Translations under genes and position numbers: made by a program | The notes under the pieces: generated by a model | Told to the model about the DNA's origin: nothing | The model's input: only the letters and a program-made list of their open reading frames with translations | The model's database searches: none | Source of the DNA: Stenotrophomonas_A sp002429615 | Lineage (GTDB): Bacteria; Pseudomonadota; Gammaproteobacteria; Xanthomonadales; Xanthomonadaceae | Length of the DNA: 64,000 nucleotides | Reading direction: 5' to 3' | Assembly: GCA_031987425.1 (NCBI GenBank) | Contig: DALZZL010000003.1 | Span: 1 to 64,000 of the forward strand | Shown: positions 27,865-35,812 of the stretch, one piece after another | Layout: each line of letters opens with the position of its first letter | Position numbering within the stretch: the stretch's first letter is position 1

Positions 27865-27982
27865 CAGGCACATGGATGGCGGAAGGTGTCCTCGGGGGCG
27901 AGCGGGGGACATCGTGGCGTAGAGCGTGCTGTGTGGGTGCCGCGCCCCGCCCGCCGCTGTAACGAAGCGCCCAGAGGGAGTG

Positions 27983-30457
27983 ATGAGCGTGAACAGGAAT
28001 AAGGTCTTCAAGGCATTGCCTCTCGGCGCGCTGCTCATAGCGGCGCCGCTGCTGCTTGCCATCTACATATTTGGCGTGGGCAAGTGGGACTTTTCAGTGC
28101 CGCTGCCGCTCTCCTACGACCGATTCGACGGGATGTGGCAGCTCGTCCTGACCAAGTTTCTCGTGGACACCCAGTGGGTCTTCGTGAACCCGTATCTGGG
28201 AGCACCGGGTATCGCGGACTGGCACTACCACCCTGCGGCACAATCCAGCGCACTGCACTCGGTGTTGATGCTGCTGATATCGAAGCTGGTGGATGACCCG
28301 GTCAGGGTGCAGCAGTTCTACTACTTCGCCAATTTTCCGCTGATCTGCTTCACGAGCTTCATTGCCTGCCGGCTGATAGGGGTTCGGCGGCTTCCTGCAT
28401 TCTGTGTGGGCATGCTGTATGCGTTCACCACCTATCGGTTGAACTACTACATCTATGCCTACCTGGCGAACTACTTCGCGATCCCGCTGGCACTGACCGC
28501 GGTCATCTGGATCATGTCGGGCAAGTTTGCCCTGTTGACCGAATCTCTCGGTGAGGGGCGCTTCACCCGGCAACTTTGGAAACTGGCCAAAACCAGGGAA
28601 TTCCTGCTGGGCCTGCTGTTCGTTGTCCTGATGGCCGGGTCCGACGGCTACTACGCATTTTTCACCCTGCTCCTGCTCGGCTTCTCCCTCGTCGCGAGGG
28701 TGATGCTCGGCGACTGGAAGAAGCCGGTCAGCCTGGCGCCTGCGATCATCTACATCGTGGCCATGGTGGTGGTGGCGCTGTCCCTCCAGTTGCCGATGAA
28801 GCTCTACAAGCAAGCGCATCAGAGCGAGTTCTACCTGAACGGAGTAGAGGATCCCGACCTGGTCAGGCATCCGTTCGAGGCGGAGATCTACAGCGACACC
28901 TTGAAGTTGATGCTCACTCCGCCGCAGAACCACCGGTTGGAGCCGGTCCGGGCCCTGGCCAACAAGGTGGTGGCTACCTCCGCTGCGGCGATGAAGTATC
29001 CACATCCGGTCACCGTGCCGCTTGGCACGATCGCAACGTCCCTGTTCGTGATTGCCCTGTTTCTACTGGCAGTGCCTGGCCTCACGCGTAGATGGGATGG
29101 CTACAGGATCGGGAGGCGTGCGCCGGACGACGCGATACCGCCAAGGATGGACAACTCGCTGCTGTCGCTGGTCTACGTGATTTTCCTCTGCTCCATCGTC
29201 GGTGGACTCGGGACGATCATCGCGCTGGCGTACCCGTCCATCCGGGCCTACCAGCGGTTTCCGCTGTTCATGATCTTCGTGCTGTATGTATGGGGTGCGC
29301 TGCTGGTCAGCGCAAAACTCAGTGACGCGCGTCCGAGGATGCGCCTGGCTTGGACGGGCATCGTCGTCGCGATAACCGTATTTGGACTGCTGGACCAGAT
29401 CCCGGTGGACGTGCGGCGGGATACCACGGTGGTCCAGCGCCAGTTCCTGGCCGAGCGGGAATTCATTCGCCGGGTCGAGGCCGACTTGCCGGATGGGTCA
29501 ATGGTCTACCAGTACCCGTATTCGCAGTATCTCTCCGACAACAAGCACTACGGCTGGGGCGCTTTCTATCACCTCCGTCTGTACCTGCACTCGCGACACC
29601 TGCACTGGAGCAATGGCGGGGCCAAGAACAGCCCGGCGGACAAGTGGAACGCAAAGACCGCCCGGCTGCCCCTGGAGGCGCAGATCGTCGAGGTCGAGGC
29701 GGCCGGGTTCAGCGGGCTGGTGATCGATGGCGTGGTGCTTGACGCTGGCAGCCACGAAGCCCTCCGTGCCGCGCTCAGGCAGCGGGGATACGTCGTGAAT
29801 GATGACGAGCCCAGCAAGCTGTCGTTCGCCAAGATTCATGACCCGGGCTATCGGATCTCGTACAACGCGCAGTTTGATCGCGTCGATCATCTGGTGATCA
29901 CCGACAGGGATCGGCTTCTGCAGCAGGACAGGTTCTCGGTGTATGTGAAGGGGCCGGCGCTCAAGGCCTATGTCGAGTCGTCTGGTGGCGTGACCGGTGC
30001 GATCATCAAGGCCTCCGATCACCCCGAGCTGTTTCCTGATGGATCGGCAACGTTGATTGGCCTGGGCTACGATCCGATACCCGCGGCGGCCATGAAGGGC
30101 CGGATGGAATGTGCCCTGGAGCAGGGAGAAGCCGGCTCGCCGGGGACCGCAGTGGTAACGCTGACCAACCAGAGTGACTTCGATTGGCGGCTGGACAGCG
30201 GATCCTATCCAATCCGCGTGGGCGTGATGATCAAGAAGCCCGACGGCACGCCCGTAGCGGATGGATTCAGGGTGAAGTCGCCGGATGCCTACCTCTATCG
30301 CGGCGGCAGCCAGGTGTTCCGTGTGTCGCTGGAGGAGGTCCTGGGCAAGGACTATCCTCCGGACGGTTCCCAGGCGAACTTTGCCGTGGTGCAAGACGCC
30401 AACGCTTGGTACTTTCAAATTTCTTGCAGCATTCCAGTGCCTGGGAAAAAGCCATGA
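27983..30457 (+). CDS. Large polytopic membrane protein, putative GT-C-type glycosyltransferase
   Basis: The 824-residue protein begins at ATG 27983 behind AGGGAG. About residues 10-500 hold some 10-12 hydrophobic helices. The first external loop (SYDRFDGMWQ, residues 44-53, then ADWHYHPAAQ at 78-87) has the acidic residues expected in GT-C enzymes. Residues about 530-824 are soluble, with a beta-rich C-terminal part. The layout fits a periplasmic transferase using an undecaprenyl-phosphate sugar; GtrA and GtrB-like genes downstream support this. I recognise no named family. Its stop overlaps the aldo/keto reductase start (ATGA). Confidence 0.65.
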   Translation: MSVNRNKVFKALPLGALLIAAPLLLAIYIFGVGKWDFSVPLPLSYDRFDGMWQLVLTKFLVDTQWVFVNPYLGAPGIADWHYHPAAQSSALHSVLMLLISKLVDDPVRVQQFYYFANFPLICFTSFIACRLIGVRRLPAFCVGMLYAFTTYRLNYYIYAYLANYFAIPLALTAVIWIMSGKFALLTESLGEGRFTRQLWKLAKTREFLLGLLFVVLMAGSDGYYAFFTLLLLGFSLVARVMLGDWKKPVSLAPAIIYIVAMVVVALSLQLPMKLYKQAHQSEFYLNGVEDPDLVRHPFEAEIYSDTLKLMLTPPQNHRLEPVRALANKVVATSAAAMKYPHPVTVPLGTIATSLFVIALFLLAVPGLTRRWDGYRIGRRAPDDAIPPRMDNSLLSLVYVIFLCSIVGGLGTIIALAYPSIRAYQRFPLFMIFVLYVWGALLVSAKLSDARPRMRLAWTGIVVAITVFGLLDQIPVDVRRDTTVVQRQFLAEREFIRRVEADLPDGSMVYQYPYSQYLSDNKHYGWGAFYHLRLYLHSRHLHWSNGGAKNSPADKWNAKTARLPLEAQIVEVEAAGFSGLVIDGVVLDAGSHEALRAALRQRGYVVNDDEPSKLSFAKIHDPGYRISYNAQFDRVDHLVITDRDRLLQQDRFSVYVKGPALKAYVESSGGVTGAIIKASDHPELFPDGSATLIGLGYDPIPAAAMKGRMECALEQGEAGSPGTAVVTLTNQSDFDWRLDSGSYPIRVGVMIKKPDGTPVADGFRVKSPDAYLYRGGSQVFRVSLEEVLGKDYPPDGSQANFAVVQDANAWYFQISCSIPVPGKKP

Positions 30458-31410
30458 ATCCATTTATCAGGGTCGGAAAGTCCGGCTTGAAGCTGACGAG
30501 TCTGACGTTCGGTAGCGCGCTGACCATCGGCACCGAGAAGACCGACATCAAGTTTGCGCAGGAGATGGTCGACGCGGCCTGGAACCTGGGCATCCGTTCG
30601 TTCGACACCTCCAACAACTATGGGATGGGCGCCGCGGAATCCCTGCTGGGTGCGGCGCTGGCAAGGTTCCCGCGGGAGGAGTTCGTGCTGTCGACCAAGG
30701 GCTCCTGGCCACTTGGCGAGCATCCCTACAACAAGGGTCTGAGCCGGAAGCACATATACGCGGCCTTCGAGCAGTCGATGGCGCGAATCGGCGTGGCGTA
30801 TGTGGATATCTACTATGCCCACCGCTATGACCCCGAAGTGCCGATGGAAGAAGTGGTCAGGACGTACAACCACCTGATCAACTCCGGCAGGGTTCTCTAT
30901 TGGGCCACCTCGGAATGGCCGGTGGAGGCGCTGATCGAGTGCCATGAGGTGTGTGATCGACTGGGAATGGAGAAGCCGATCCTCGATCAGTTCATCTATT
31001 CCTACGCGATCAATCGGGCCGACGTGAATGGCGTCAGGGACTTCTGCGAGGCCAACGGGGTGGGAATGCTGGGCTTCTCGCCGATGGCCCAGGGGCTGCT
31101 GACCGGCAAGTATCGTGACGGCATTCCCGCCGGGTCTCGAATTTCCAAGAGCGATGAGCTCGGCTACGACAAGACCGAAAAGATCTACCAGCAGAACAAG
31201 CAGCGTATCGACCTGTTTGTCGAGGCGTGCCGGGAGTTCGACGTGAAGGGTAGTCATGCGGCGCTGCGCTGGGTGCTCCGGCGCGGCGTCCTTCCGGTGC
31301 TGGGCGCCAGCAAGCCGGCTCAGCTGGAAGAGAACGTGCTCGCCTTGAGCGCCGAGATCCCGGAGGAATTCTGGGCGCGCGTGGATTCCATTGGCGGGGT
31401 GCGCGAGTGA
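30454..31410 (+). CDS. Aldo/keto reductase
   Basis: The 318-residue NADPH-type AKR barrel carries the complete catalytic tetrad: Asp51 and Tyr56 (SFDTSNNYGMG), Lys82 (LSTKGSW), His123 (YYAHRYD). The C-terminal cofactor motif (PVLGASKPAQLEEN) resembles the AKR groups near Kv-beta and YghZ-like enzymes. ATG 30454 overlaps the previous stop, and GTG of the next gene overlaps this stop. Between sugar enzymes and membrane glycosyltransferases, it likely reduces a keto-sugar or a sugar-lactone intermediate; the substrate is unknown. Confidence 0.85.
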   Translation: MNPFIRVGKSGLKLTSLTFGSALTIGTEKTDIKFAQEMVDAAWNLGIRSFDTSNNYGMGAAESLLGAALARFPREEFVLSTKGSWPLGEHPYNKGLSRKHIYAAFEQSMARIGVAYVDIYYAHRYDPEVPMEEVVRTYNHLINSGRVLYWATSEWPVEALIECHEVCDRLGMEKPILDQFIYSYAINRADVNGVRDFCEANGVGMLGFSPMAQGLLTGKYRDGIPAGSRISKSDELGYDKTEKIYQQNKQRIDLFVEACREFDVKGSHAALRWVLRRGVLPVLGASKPAQLEENVLALSAEIPEEFWARVDSIGGVRE

Positions 31411-32198
31411 AGCTGGCAGCGTCGAACATCGGCTGGGAATCCGCGGACGATGCAGCGGTCTATGCAAAGCTCAAGGCGTTGGGCTTTACCGGCCTGGAGA
31501 TTGCGCCGACCAGGCTCGTGTCTGGACGCCCCTATGACCCGGAGAATCAGCGCCTGGCCGCGGCGCAGGTCGCGGAAATCGGCGATGCGTGGGGGCTTCG
31601 GGTATGTTCCATGCAGTCGATCTGGTATGGGTTGAGCGAGCGCATCTTCGGTTCGCAGGAAGAGCGCGATTTCCTGCTCCGCTATACCCGTCTGGCGGTC
31701 GATTTCGCGGCGGCCGTCGGTGTCCCGCACATGGTGTTTGGTTGCCCCAAGAACCGGGTCATCGATCACGCCGACCAGTATCCGATCGGCGTGCGGTTCT
31801 TTTCCGATTGCGCGGCCTACGCGCAGGAGAAAGGGGTCGTCATCGGCATTGAAGCCAATCCACCGATCTACGGCACGAATTACCTGAACACGACCGCGGA
31901 AGCCTTGAGCTTGGTGCAGGAAATCGACTCTCCGGCGCTGAGGCTCAATCTGGACCTGGGCACGATCATCGCCAACCAGGAGCGTGTCGATTCCGTGCTC
32001 GCCGCGATTCCGTATGTGGGTCATGTGCAGATCAGCGAGCCAGGCCTTGCGGCGATCGTCAGCCGGCCGGAGCACGTGGAGCTGGCCCGGCTGTTGGTGA
32101 CGCAGGGATATGCGGGGTGGGTGTCGCTTGAAATGAGGACCCTCGGCTTGCCGGAGCTCTTCAGTTCGCTTGAAGTCGTCGCTGAGCTGTTTGGCTGA
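31407..32198 (+). CDS. Sugar phosphate isomerase/epimerase-type TIM-barrel protein
   Basis: The 263-residue protein starts at GTG 31407, overlapping the AKR stop. It shows the xylose-isomerase-like TIM-barrel pattern: ALGFTGLEIAP at strand 1, VPHMVFGCPKNR, VVIGIEANPP with a metal-ligand-type Glu, LRLNLDLGTI with Asp, VGHVQISEPG, and a late Glu in WVSLEMRT. Such enzymes interconvert keto and aldo sugars through a metal-bound enediolate. Coupling to the AKR suggests two steps of one pathway. Confidence 0.8.
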   Translation: MKLAASNIGWESADDAAVYAKLKALGFTGLEIAPTRLVSGRPYDPENQRLAAAQVAEIGDAWGLRVCSMQSIWYGLSERIFGSQEERDFLLRYTRLAVDFAAAVGVPHMVFGCPKNRVIDHADQYPIGVRFFSDCAAYAQEKGVVIGIEANPPIYGTNYLNTTAEALSLVQEIDSPALRLNLDLGTIIANQERVDSVLAAIPYVGHVQISEPGLAAIVSRPEHVELARLLVTQGYAGWVSLEMRTLGLPELFSSLEVVAELFG

Positions 32199-32237
32199 TC
32201 GGGTCCTGGACAAGGACTACGCGCGCCCCGAGCCTGG

Positions 32238-32630
32238 ATGAGATCTATGCGGAAGTTTTTTGCGTTTGCGGTGATTGGTGGTCTAGGTACCGCAACCAAC
32301 CTGTTGCTGTTTGCCGTTCTTGTCGACGTCCTGCATGGTCCAGCGGTGCCGGCGGCGATCCTGTGCTATCTGGTGGCCGCCACGCAGAACTACTTCCTGA
32401 ATCATTATTGGACTTTCCGGGAGGTCGGCAGGCAGCCCGGCTTCCGGTTCCTGCATGGCTGGGGCAAGTTCCTGCTCGGCTCGCTGGTTGGCCTGGTCAT
32501 CAATCTGGTCGTACTCAAGGCATCCATGGGGTTCTTTCCGTTTGCGACAATCTCACAGTTCCTCGGCATCATCGCGGCGTTGGGCGTGAACTTCTATATC
32601 GCCAAACGTTTTGTGTTCGGGTCGAGATAG
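32238..32630 (+). CDS. GtrA family small membrane protein (putative undecaprenyl-phosphate-sugar flippase)
   Basis: The 130-residue protein has four hydrophobic helices and typical GtrA motifs: FAVIGGLGTATNLLLF at the start, ATQNYFLNHYWTFRE in the middle loop, FLGIIAALGVNFYIAKRFVF at the end. GtrA proteins are thought to flip bactoprenyl-phosphate-linked sugars to the periplasm. ATG 32247 (preceded by GGATGAG) is an alternative start. The flanking spacers (32199-32237 and 32631-32657) are noticeably A/T-rich for this genome. GtrB-like GT2 genes follow 1-2 kb downstream. Confidence 0.88.
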   Translation: MRSMRKFFAFAVIGGLGTATNLLLFAVLVDVLHGPAVPAAILCYLVAATQNYFLNHYWTFREVGRQPGFRFLHGWGKFLLGSLVGLVINLVVLKASMGFFPFATISQFLGIIAALGVNFYIAKRFVFGSR

Positions 32631-32657
32631 GACTAGATAGAAACAATACTTCGAGCG

Positions 32658-33782
32658 ATGAAAGACATCATTGTGGTGGGCGGCGGGTTCTTTGGCGTAT
32701 GCATCGCGGAGCATCTCGCGAGGGGCGGCGCCAAGGTTCATCTGTACGAGAGGGAAAATGCCCTGATGACCAGGGCGTCCTTCAACAACCAGGCGCGCGT
32801 GCACAATGGCTATCACTACCCGCGAAGTGTGTTGACCGCGCTGCGCTCGCGGCTCTCGTTCCCCAGGTTCGTGGACGAGTTCAGGGATTGCATCGATTCC
32901 TCGTTCGAGATGCAGTATCTGATCGGCAAGCCGCTGGGCAAGGTCACCGGGCTCCAGTTCCAGAAGTTCTGTGATCGGGTCGGGGCGAGGTGCGTTCCTG
33001 CTTCGCACGCAGTGCAGGATATGGTCAATCCGACATTCATCGAGGCCTGCTTTTCCGTCACCGAATACGCGTTCGACGCGGTCGCCCTGAGGGAAAAGAT
33101 GCTGGGCAGGTTGTCGGACGCCGGCGTCGAGCTGCACATGGGGGTTTCCGTGGAGCGCGTCCGTCAGGAGGGGCCTGGCCTGGTGGTCGAGGTGCGCAAG
33201 GAAGGCGAGCTGGAATCCAACGAGGTGCACGCCAGCCATGTTTTCAACTGCGCCTACTCCCGGATCAACCATCTAAACGCCAACTCCGGGCTGGAGCTGA
33301 TACCGCTCAAGCATGAAGTGACCGAAATGTGCCTTGTCGAGGTACCTCCGGAGCTGCGGGACATTGGCATCACGGTGATGTGCGGCCCGTTCTTTTCCGT
33401 CATGCCTTTCCCGTCGGCAGGGCTGCACTCCTTCAGCCATGTGCGTTACACGCCTCACTACGAGTGGTCCGACCAGCAAGGGGAGCGCTATGACGACAGC
33501 CTGCGCGTACTCGGGGGGCATGGGCGCAAGTCGGCCTGGCGCCATATGCAGAAGGATGCGGCCAGATACATCCCGCTGCTTGAGCAGTGCGTCTACAAGC
33601 GCTCCTTGTGGGAGACCAAGACCGTGCTTCCGCGCAGCGAGTCCGATGATTCCCGGCCGATCCTGTTGAAGGAAGATCATTCGCTCAAGGGGCTTCATTG
33701 TGTCATGGGCGGTAAGATCGATAATGTCTATGACGCCATCGACGCGATTAGTGCGCGGGGCTTGGCGAGTTCTCGGGGGTGA
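32658..33782 (+). CDS. FAD-dependent oxidoreductase (DAO-type)
   Basis: The 374-residue protein has an N-terminal FAD-binding Rossmann motif (IIVVGGGFFGVCIAEHLA, then HLYERE at the end of strand 2), followed by SFNNQARVHNGYHYPRS and a C-terminal MGGKIDNVYDAIDAI segment. This is the D-amino-acid-oxidase/GlpD-like group. It might oxidise a sugar hydroxyl or amino group; no substrate can be assigned. It is 27 bases after gtrA and 3 bases before the next GT2 gene, in the same operon. Confidence 0.75.
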   Translation: MKDIIVVGGGFFGVCIAEHLARGGAKVHLYERENALMTRASFNNQARVHNGYHYPRSVLTALRSRLSFPRFVDEFRDCIDSSFEMQYLIGKPLGKVTGLQFQKFCDRVGARCVPASHAVQDMVNPTFIEACFSVTEYAFDAVALREKMLGRLSDAGVELHMGVSVERVRQEGPGLVVEVRKEGELESNEVHASHVFNCAYSRINHLNANSGLELIPLKHEVTEMCLVEVPPELRDIGITVMCGPFFSVMPFPSAGLHSFSHVRYTPHYEWSDQQGERYDDSLRVLGGHGRKSAWRHMQKDAARYIPLLEQCVYKRSLWETKTVLPRSESDDSRPILLKEDHSLKGLHCVMGGKIDNVYDAIDAISARGLASSRG

Positions 33783-33785
33783 TGC

Positions 33786-34745
33786 GTGAAGAGTGATTCG
33801 TTTGTTTCCGTGGTTTATGTCGTGGAGAGTGGCGTGCCACTGCGCCACGACGAGATTTCGGCGATGCAGAAAGAGCTCAATGATCGGTACTCGGATTACG
33901 AGATCGTCATCATTGGGCAGGGCGCGATCATGGACTCGGCTGCCAGCAGGAACATCGGCGACATGCTGAAGACCCTGCCCAGCGTCCGCTACATCCAGCT
34001 GGTGGGCACGGTCAGCCTGGACGTGGCCTGGGCTGCGGGGCTGGAAAATGCCATCGGCGATTTCGTCGTGCTTTTCGAGCACGCAACGGACCCGGTTTCC
34101 GTGGTTCCGGAGGTGGTCGAACTCTGCAAGTCGGGCTACGACGTCGTGGTGGGCACGGCGGTGCAGCGCAGGACGCTGGCGTACAGGGCGTTCAGGTATT
34201 TCGCCGATCGGCTGCTGCGCGCGATCGACTACCAGCTGCCCAAGAACGCGACCAGCCTTCGATGCCTGAGCCGGCGCGCGGTGAACGCGGTAACCAGTAC
34301 CGGGCGATTCCATCACCAGTTCTATCTGCGGATCCAGAAGACCGGATACCCGTCGGTGGCCTACAACTACCAGCGGAATTCTCCGTTGACGGGCGAGATG
34401 TCGCTGGCGCAGGGGGTCTATCGTCTGGTGCAGCTGATGGTGTTCAACTCGCTGCGCCCGCTGCGATGGATGTCCGTGCTGGGCTTCCTGGGCGGGCTCG
34501 CCTCTTTCATATTGGCGACGTACAGCGTGTTGATCCACCTGATCAGCAACAACGTCGTGCCTGGCTGGACCACCGTCATTCTGTCCATGTCGATGATGTT
34601 CATGTTCCAGTTCATCATGATGGCGTTCTTCGGGGAGTACCTGAGCCGGCTTCTCGATGATCGAAGTGAGCGTGGCGATTATTCCATCGCCTTCGAGAAG
34701 AACAGCCTGGTCATGCTCAACCAGGACAGGGTCAATGTGATGTGA
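33786..34745 (+). CDS. GtrB/DPM1-like GT2 membrane protein with degenerate catalytic motifs
   Basis: This 319-residue protein has the architecture of polyprenyl-phosphate glycosyltransferases: GT-A fold at 1-220, two membrane helices at about 235-295, and the FGEYLSRLL motif after them. The catalytic parts are altered. The usual VxDGSxDxT is IIGQGAIMDSA, and the VMDADLQDPP equivalent is LFEHATDPVS (96-105), so the DxD is gone. It is probably a non-catalytic partner of the next GT2, or uses a different mechanism. It starts at GTG 33786; ATG 33782 stops after four codons. Confidence 0.75.
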   Translation: MKSDSFVSVVYVVESGVPLRHDEISAMQKELNDRYSDYEIVIIGQGAIMDSAASRNIGDMLKTLPSVRYIQLVGTVSLDVAWAAGLENAIGDFVVLFEHATDPVSVVPEVVELCKSGYDVVVGTAVQRRTLAYRAFRYFADRLLRAIDYQLPKNATSLRCLSRRAVNAVTSTGRFHHQFYLRIQKTGYPSVAYNYQRNSPLTGEMSLAQGVYRLVQLMVFNSLRPLRWMSVLGFLGGLASFILATYSVLIHLISNNVVPGWTTVILSMSMMFMFQFIMMAFFGEYLSRLLDDRSERGDYSIAFEKNSLVMLNQDRVNVM

Positions 34746-34790
34746 TTTTCAGGCGACTGATTGCGCTTGAATGTAGCCAGACGGGAATGG

Positions 34791-35765
34791 ATGAGAATGA
34801 AAAAGCTGATTTCGATCATCGGTCCAATGCACAACGAGGAGGCGCTTGTCGCCCAGTTCTGCGAAGAGACCTTGCGGGCGTTGGAGCCGATTGCTGATCG
34901 TTACGATATCGAACTGCTCCTGGTGGAGGACGGTTCGCGCGACAACACGTTCGAACAGATGAAATCGGTCCATGCCCGGTTCCCGGAAACGATCAGCCTG
35001 CTTCGGTTGACCAGGAACTTTGGGCTCGAGGGGGCCATCCACGAGGGCCTGAGGACCGCTTCCGGCGATGCGGTCGTGGTGATGGATGCCGACCTGCAGG
35101 ACCCACCCGCTGTCGTCCTTGAGATGATCAGTGCGTGGGAGCAGGGCGCCGACATCGTCGTGGGGTCGCGTTCGGGTCGACCGAGTGACAGCTTCTTCAA
35201 GCGGGCGACCGCGGGCCTCTTCTACAAGATCATGGATGCGCTGTCCGGCAAGCTGAAGCTGGAGGAGAGCGCGGCGAACTTCCGTCTGCTTGATCGCAAG
35301 GCCGTCTCCAAGCTGCTGGAACTGCCGGAAGTCAACGGCGTCTTCAGGGTGCTGGTGCCCTATCTGGGTATGAACACGAGCGTCGTCGCCTACGAGCGGG
35401 ACAGGCGATTCGCCGGCGAAACGAAGTACAAGTTGATGTCGATGGTCCGCTACGCGCTCGACAGCCTGACCGGCATTTCGATCGAGCCGCTGCGGAAGAT
35501 CGGTCTGGTGGCGGGCGTCTCGTTGCTCTGCCTGATCGGTTCGCTCGGCGCGCTGTTCGTCGCGCCGCGGGAATGGGCTGCGCCGCTCGTGGTGTGTGCG
35601 GTCGTGTCGCTGCAGTTCTCGTTGCTGTTCTTCGTGCTGGCGGTCATCGGCGAGTATCTGGGGCAGCTGCATATCGAGTCCAAGGGCCGGCCGATCGCGT
35701 TGCCGTACGAATTCCGGCCTAGTGGGTCCTCGGTGCGGCGGAAGTCGGCTGCGGTTTCCTCTTGA
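34791..35765 (+). CDS. Polyprenyl-phosphate glycosyltransferase, GtrB/DPM1-like GT2
   Basis: The 324-residue GT2 enzyme is intact: LISIIGPMHNEEALV, LLLVEDGSRDNT, TRNFGLEGAIHEGL, and the metal-binding VVVMDADLQDPPA (Asp99/Asp101). Two C-terminal membrane helices with AVIGEYLGQLHIESKGRP follow. Such enzymes transfer one sugar from a nucleotide donor to undecaprenyl phosphate on the cytoplasmic side. ATG 34797 is an alternative start. With GtrA at 32.2 kb and the GT-C-like protein at 28-30.5 kb it completes a three-part decoration set. Confidence 0.88.
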   Translation: MRMKKLISIIGPMHNEEALVAQFCEETLRALEPIADRYDIELLLVEDGSRDNTFEQMKSVHARFPETISLLRLTRNFGLEGAIHEGLRTASGDAVVVMDADLQDPPAVVLEMISAWEQGADIVVGSRSGRPSDSFFKRATAGLFYKIMDALSGKLKLEESAANFRLLDRKAVSKLLELPEVNGVFRVLVPYLGMNTSVVAYERDRRFAGETKYKLMSMVRYALDSLTGISIEPLRKIGLVAGVSLLCLIGSLGALFVAPREWAAPLVVCAVVSLQFSLLFFVLAVIGEYLGQLHIESKGRPIALPYEFRPSGSSVRRKSAAVSS

Positions 35766-35812
35766 AGGTTGGACAAGACCAGGGCGCGCTTCGCGCACCA
35801 GGGGATGGCCTC

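Noticed and set aside
27926..27982. Earlier start for the 824-residue membrane protein
   Set aside because: The upstream residues are not hydrophobic or conserved-looking, and ATG 27983 has a clear AGGGAG site.
19934..27982. JUMPStart/ops element expected upstream of O-antigen operons
   Set aside because: I looked for GGCGGTAGCGT-type sequence before wzm and in the larger gaps and did not find it.
30184..30453. N-terminal extension of the aldo/keto reductase into the upstream gene
   Set aside because: The AKR fold starts at ATG 30454, which overlaps the previous stop in the ATGA arrangement typical of this operon.
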